NCBI GenBank assembly: GCA_029062725.1
Contig: JAIDPP010000417.1
Location: forward strand, 1 to 8,390
From: Muribaculaceae bacterium
GTDB lineage: Bacteria > Bacteroidota > Bacteroidia > Bacteroidales > Muribaculaceae
Direction: 5' to 3'
DNA: 8,390 nt
The translations under genes and the position numbers were made by a program. Each line of letters starts with the position of its first letter. Position 1 is the first letter of the stretch. Below, piece by piece: positions 5,801-8,390 of the stretch. The notes below the pieces were generated by a model. It had not been told where the DNA came from and made no database searches. It saw only the letters and a list, made by a program, of their open reading frames with translations.

Positions 5801-7021
5801 TTATTCCCTGAACAGCTCAAGGAGCATGTTCTCCACCGACTTCTTGGCAGTGTCACGGTTGATGAGCTGATTCATTATCACTACTACCGTGTGAGTCGGT
5901 TCGTAATCGTCGTTTAGTTTGTATCCCGCGTAACATTGAATACCATTCATGCTTCCGGTCTTCATCGCAAGGTATCCCTCGAGCGGAGTGCCGGCAAGGA
6001 ATTTCCTCAACGTTCCCTCCTGCCCGGCGAGCGGGAAGAAGGAGACATAATAGGGATCACGCCACATCGATTTCAGGACTCCGGTCATAAACGAGGCGGT
6101 CACACGGTTGCTTCTCGAGAGACCCGAACCATCCTCTATATGGACTCCCTCCATAGGAGCGTGGCGCCGCGTCCAGAGGTCGGTGTTGACTTTGGCTCCC
6201 GCCTTTGTCGAGCCCTCCTCCCCTTCGACGACCGCGAGGGTGCGGAGCATAGCCTCGGCATACTGATTGTCGCTCCGCATCATACATGAGCGCATTATAT
6301 CATCGTATGGCACGGATTCATGCGAGAGCAGCAACTTTGTTTTCGACTCGGGAACTTCCCCTCCTTCCAATACTATACCTGCTCCCGTCATAGCAGCTTT
6401 AAGGCGGGAGAGAAAGACTCCGGCCGGATTCGCCACGGAGCGCTTGCCGCTGGCGTTATCCTCGAAATTCAGACCGTGCTGCCCTGTCCCGTAGGAATTG
6501 GATAGATCCCCCATTCCCCATGTTGGGCAGATCGCGGGGCCCGCCCAGATACTTTCATCTATCCTCACCTTCCCCTTTACCCGGGAGATACCTCGGTCGG
6601 AAAGCTCCTTGACAATCTCCTTCACGAAGTCTGTGCCGTTGACGTGACGCGAGTTAAGGCTCGGATCGCCACTTCCCTTAACGATGATGTCGCCTCCTAA
6701 AACTCCGTTCACTTCCGGACCGCTGATAAGGACATCCGTGATATATTTACGTCCCGGACCGGTCTGGCTCAGAAGCCCGGCTATGGTCACGCTCTTCATT
6801 ATACTGGCCGGAACGAGCGACTGGTCGGCGTTATAGCTGAGCACGGTTTCCCCCGTGGATAAGTCGGTGACAAGAACGGCCGACTGAGCCTTGTTGATAC
6901 CGGACGAACCTGTGAACCGGTCAAGCGGACCGGCAAAACCACACAAACTGACCGAGATGAGGATAAAGGCCGTCAATATCCGACGGAGGACTGTTTTTTC
7001 TGTTTTTATCTTTTTTTCCAT
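5801..7021 (-). CDS. dacB: D-alanyl-D-alanine carboxypeptidase/endopeptidase, PBP4 type (peptidase S13)
   Basis: A 406-residue exported penicillin-binding protein that should remove the terminal D-Ala from peptidoglycan stem peptides and cut D-Ala-meso-DAP cross-links in the periplasm. A signal peptide (basic start, hydrophobic core, cleavage near GFA after residue 30) is followed by all three active-site motifs: SIMK (Ser73 nucleophile, Lys76), SDN (250-252) and KTG (354-356). The DGSGLSR stretch (297-303) is typical of family S13. The gap from SxxK to SxN is about 177 residues, against about 244 in E. coli PBP4, so the inserted accessory domain is reduced. The only ATG before the signal peptide is at 7021. 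A perfect TAnnTTTG element lies just upstream on this strand. It heads the minus-strand run and diverges from the AI-2E gene. Confidence 0.95.
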   Translation of the reverse strand: MEKKIKTEKTVLRRILTAFILISVSLCGFAGPLDRFTGSSGINKAQSAVLVTDLSTGETVLSYNADQSLVPASIMKSVTIAGLLSQTGPGRKYITDVLISGPEVNGVLGGDIIVKGSGDPSLNSRHVNGTDFVKEIVKELSDRGISRVKGKVRIDESIWAGPAICPTWGMGDLSNSYGTGQHGLNFEDNASGKRSVANPAGVFLSRLKAAMTGAGIVLEGGEVPESKTKLLLSHESVPYDDIMRSCMMRSDNQYAEAMLRTLAVVEGEEGSTKAGAKVNTDLWTRRHAPMEGVHIEDGSGLSRSNRVTASFMTGVLKSMWRDPYYVSFFPLAGQEGTLRKFLAGTPLEGYLAMKTGSMNGIQCYAGYKLNDDYEPTHTVVVIMNQLINRDTAKKSVENMLLELFRE

Positions 7022-7030
7022 AAATCATAG

Positions 7031-7038
7031 CAAATTTA
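7031..7038 (-). promoter_or_regulatory. Predicted -7 promoter element for dacB (TAAATTTG)
   Basis: On the minus strand these bases read TAAATTTG, a perfect match to the Bacteroidetes -7 consensus TAnnTTTG. The dacB ATG begins only 9 bases downstream, so the transcript would start about 4 to 6 bases before the start codon, almost leaderless. No clear TTTG sits at the usual -33 distance; an ATTG occurs at a somewhat longer spacing. The match is direct; use as a promoter is inferred. Confidence 0.55.
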
Positions 7039-7051
7039 CGAAAAAAAGTTG

Positions 7052-7059
7052 TATATTTG
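7052..7059 (+). promoter_or_regulatory. Predicted -7 promoter element for the AI-2E family gene (TATATTTG)
   Basis: The plus strand reads TATATTTG, again a perfect TAnnTTTG match. Transcription would start near 7066, giving a leader of about 90 bases before the ATG at 7156. No TTTG is found at the -33 position, so strength is uncertain. The element is the mirror partner of the dacB element 13 bases away. Confidence 0.5.
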
Positions 7060-7155
7060 AACAATCGTTTCCTCCTCATCGGTTAATTTTTCATAAACAA
7101 CACTGTCCGCCCTGCCGCGGGCATATCCAACTTGCCTATATTCACGACCTCCGAC

Positions 7156-8319
7156 ATGGACCCCTACACCGATAACCGTCAGCCATATACGTTCGACCGG
7201 GTGGTGAGAATCATTTTCTCTCTCGCCGGATTAGGGATCGCTCTTCTGCTGCTTAATGCCCTTAAGGGTGTGCTGCTTCCTTTTCTGGTGGCCTGCCTTA
7301 TAGCATACATGCTTGAGCCGGTGGTGAAGTGGAACATGAAATGGCTTCATACCTCCGGCCGCTTCTTCCCCGTTATCATCACTCTTATGGAGGCGGTGCT
7401 TGTCATAGGGATCTTCTGCGCAATCTTCGTGCCATATCTTGTTTCAGAGACTGAATCAATGGCCGAGATGATCCGGAAATACGCCTCCTCTCAGATTGAC
7501 ATCCCCTTTATCTCCCAGAGTATCCACACGTTCATAAAGGAGAATCTCGATCTTAACGCCTTTTCCCAGCTCCTGTCACGCGATGAATGGATGGCCTTGC
7601 TGAAGTCGAGCGTCGCGAAGTCCTGGAGCTTTCTGAGCTCATCGCTCGCAATAGTATTCGGAGTGATCAGCTGGCTGGTAGTGGCTCTCTATGTCATCTT
7701 CATCATGCTCGACTATGAGAAACTGATGCTGAGTTTCAGGCAGCTTGTGCCCCATCGCCACCGCCACCGCGTATTCCGCATATTCGACGACATCACAAAT
7801 GCAATGAACCGCTATTTCCGCGGACAATTCTTCATCGCCCTCTCCGTGGGGGTGATGTTCTCAATTGGATTCCTTATCATCGGCCTGCCGATGGGTGTGG
7901 TGCTGGGTCTCTTCATCGGTGTGCTAAACATGGTGCCTTACCTTCAGATCATATCCCTTCCTGTCACAACCCTACTCTGCCTTGTTTGGACAGTAAGCAC
8001 GGGAGGGGATTTCTGGCTGATATTCTGGGAGAGCATGGCGATATACGTGGTGGTGCAATGCATCCAGGACCTTATACTGACTCCCAAGATCATGGGGAAA
8101 GCGATGGGGCTGAATCCGGCTATCATCCTGCTGTCGCTTTCGATATGGGGATCTCTTCTCGGATTCCTGGGTCTGATCATAGGGTTGCCGCTCACCACGC
8201 TCATCCTTTCTTACTATAACCTGTACGTGATTCAACGCATCAGGCACAAGGCCTCGCTCCGGACCGAACTACGGCAACGGCATCTGGCAAACAATAAGCC
8301 TCCTGAAAAAATGCATTGA
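7156..8319 (+). CDS. AI-2E/PerM family multispanning membrane protein
   Basis: With ATG at 7156 the protein has 387 residues. Hydrophobic segments are at about 17-35, 36-56, 71-97, 158-185, 222-243, 245-262, 264-281, 284-303 and 320-357, with a soluble stretch around 98-155. This is the usual plan of the AI-2E family transporters. Diagnostic stretches are RYFRGQFFIALSVG (219-232), GLFIGVLNMVPYLQ (251-264), TPKIMGK (309-315) and the LNPAIILLSLSIWGSLLGF region (319-337). Family members have been linked to export of small molecules, including the AI-2 signal, and some act as sodium/proton antiporters; the substrate here cannot be told. An upstream TTG at 7132 would add eight residues, but the ATG is preferred. 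It diverges from dacB across 134 bases and shows no operon partner inside the window. Confidence 0.92.
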   Translation: MDPYTDNRQPYTFDRVVRIIFSLAGLGIALLLLNALKGVLLPFLVACLIAYMLEPVVKWNMKWLHTSGRFFPVIITLMEAVLVIGIFCAIFVPYLVSETESMAEMIRKYASSQIDIPFISQSIHTFIKENLDLNAFSQLLSRDEWMALLKSSVAKSWSFLSSSLAIVFGVISWLVVALYVIFIMLDYEKLMLSFRQLVPHRHRHRVFRIFDDITNAMNRYFRGQFFIALSVGVMFSIGFLIIGLPMGVVLGLFIGVLNMVPYLQIISLPVTTLLCLVWTVSTGGDFWLIFWESMAIYVVVQCIQDLILTPKIMGKAMGLNPAIILLSLSIWGSLLGFLGLIIGLPLTTLILSYYNLYVIQRIRHKASLRTELRQRHLANNKPPEKMH

Positions 8320-8334
8320 TCTCTTTTCCTGATT

Positions 8335-8390
8335 TTATTTAATCTGAATTATTATAATCCGCGGTGTCGCGAATACGATATTTCCTGAGC
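8335..8390 (-). CDS. Possible 3' end of an unseen minus-strand gene (partial)
   Basis: One minus-strand frame entering from the right edge reads SGNIVFATPRIIIIQIK and stops with TAA at 8335-8337, 15 bases from the end of the convergent AI-2E gene. The xATPRIIIxxxK pattern is reminiscent of the last strand of TonB-dependent outer-membrane receptors, although such proteins usually end in Phe. The other two minus-strand frames also stay open for a dozen or more codons here, so this is a weak guess; no gene at all is the alternative. Confidence 0.22.
   Translation of the reverse strand, partial: SGNIVFATPRIIIIQIK

Larger units (their letters stand above)
7031..7059. repeat. Imperfect inverted repeat joining two divergent -7 elements
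   Basis: Arms CAAATTTAC (7031-7039) and GTATATTTG (7051-7059) are reverse complements at 8 of 9 positions, separated by an 11-base A-rich spacer. Each arm holds a complete TAnnTTTG on one strand, so the repeat is also a compact bidirectional promoter candidate. RNA polymerase bound for one direction would cover the element for the other. Confidence 0.6.

Noticed and set aside
8320..8390. Terminator for the AI-2E family gene
   Set aside because: The sequence is A/T-rich but has no stem followed by a T-run that I can see.

Overview
The window looks like an ordinary chromosomal segment from a member of the Bacteroidales (Bacteroidota), quite possibly a gut lineage such as Muribaculaceae or Bacteroidaceae. 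This is inferred from the gene families and signals rather than from any marker comparison. The signals are Bacteroidetes-type -7 promoter elements (TAnnTTTG), the general absence of Shine-Dalgarno sequences before the genes, a SusA-like periplasmic GH13 enzyme, a coiled-coil lipoprotein of a Bacteroidales type, and folP directly followed by a diadenylate cyclase gene. I see no mobile elements, tRNA, rRNA or CRISPR, and no gene-free stretch over 300 bases.

Layout. On the left, on the + strand, are the last 25 codons of folP (dihydropteroate synthase) and, 6 bases later, a membrane-bound diadenylate cyclase (cdaA/dacA type). These converge on a run of six minus-strand genes that is read from about 7021 down to 882. 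In order of transcription they are: dacB (PBP4-type D-Ala-D-Ala carboxypeptidase, periplasmic); an unrecognised acidic three-part protein; rsmI (16S rRNA C1402 2'-O-methyltransferase); a coiled-coil lipoprotein resembling the Cbp1 family; a periplasmic GH13 alpha-glucanase (SusA/cyclomaltodextrinase-like); and a small SPOR-domain lipoprotein. Gaps between them are 67, 5, 3, 37 and 73 bases, so the middle of the run is probably one operon. On the right, diverging from dacB, is an AI-2E/PerM-type multispanning membrane protein. The last 70 bases may hold the 3' end of another minus-strand gene.

How they fit together. Four of the six minus-strand products are exported to the envelope: two by signal peptidase I (PBP4, GH13) and two as lipoproteins. 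Two of these deal directly with peptidoglycan: PBP4 trims it, and SPOR domains bind stripped glycan strands. c-di-AMP made by the cyclase is, in other bacteria, tied to turgor and cell-wall homeostasis, so an envelope theme runs through the window. RsmI is a ribosome-modification enzyme sharing the transcript.

The most distinctive sequence signals are: a near-symmetrical inverted repeat between dacB and the AI-2E gene that carries a perfect TAnnTTTG element on each strand; a perfect 12-bp hairpin inside the lipobox codons of the SPOR lipoprotein; and an 11-bp inverted repeat in the acidic-linker codons of the unknown gene. I found no convincing new defence or mobile system. The best candidates for new biology are the acidic protein coupled to rsmI and the bidirectional promoter.
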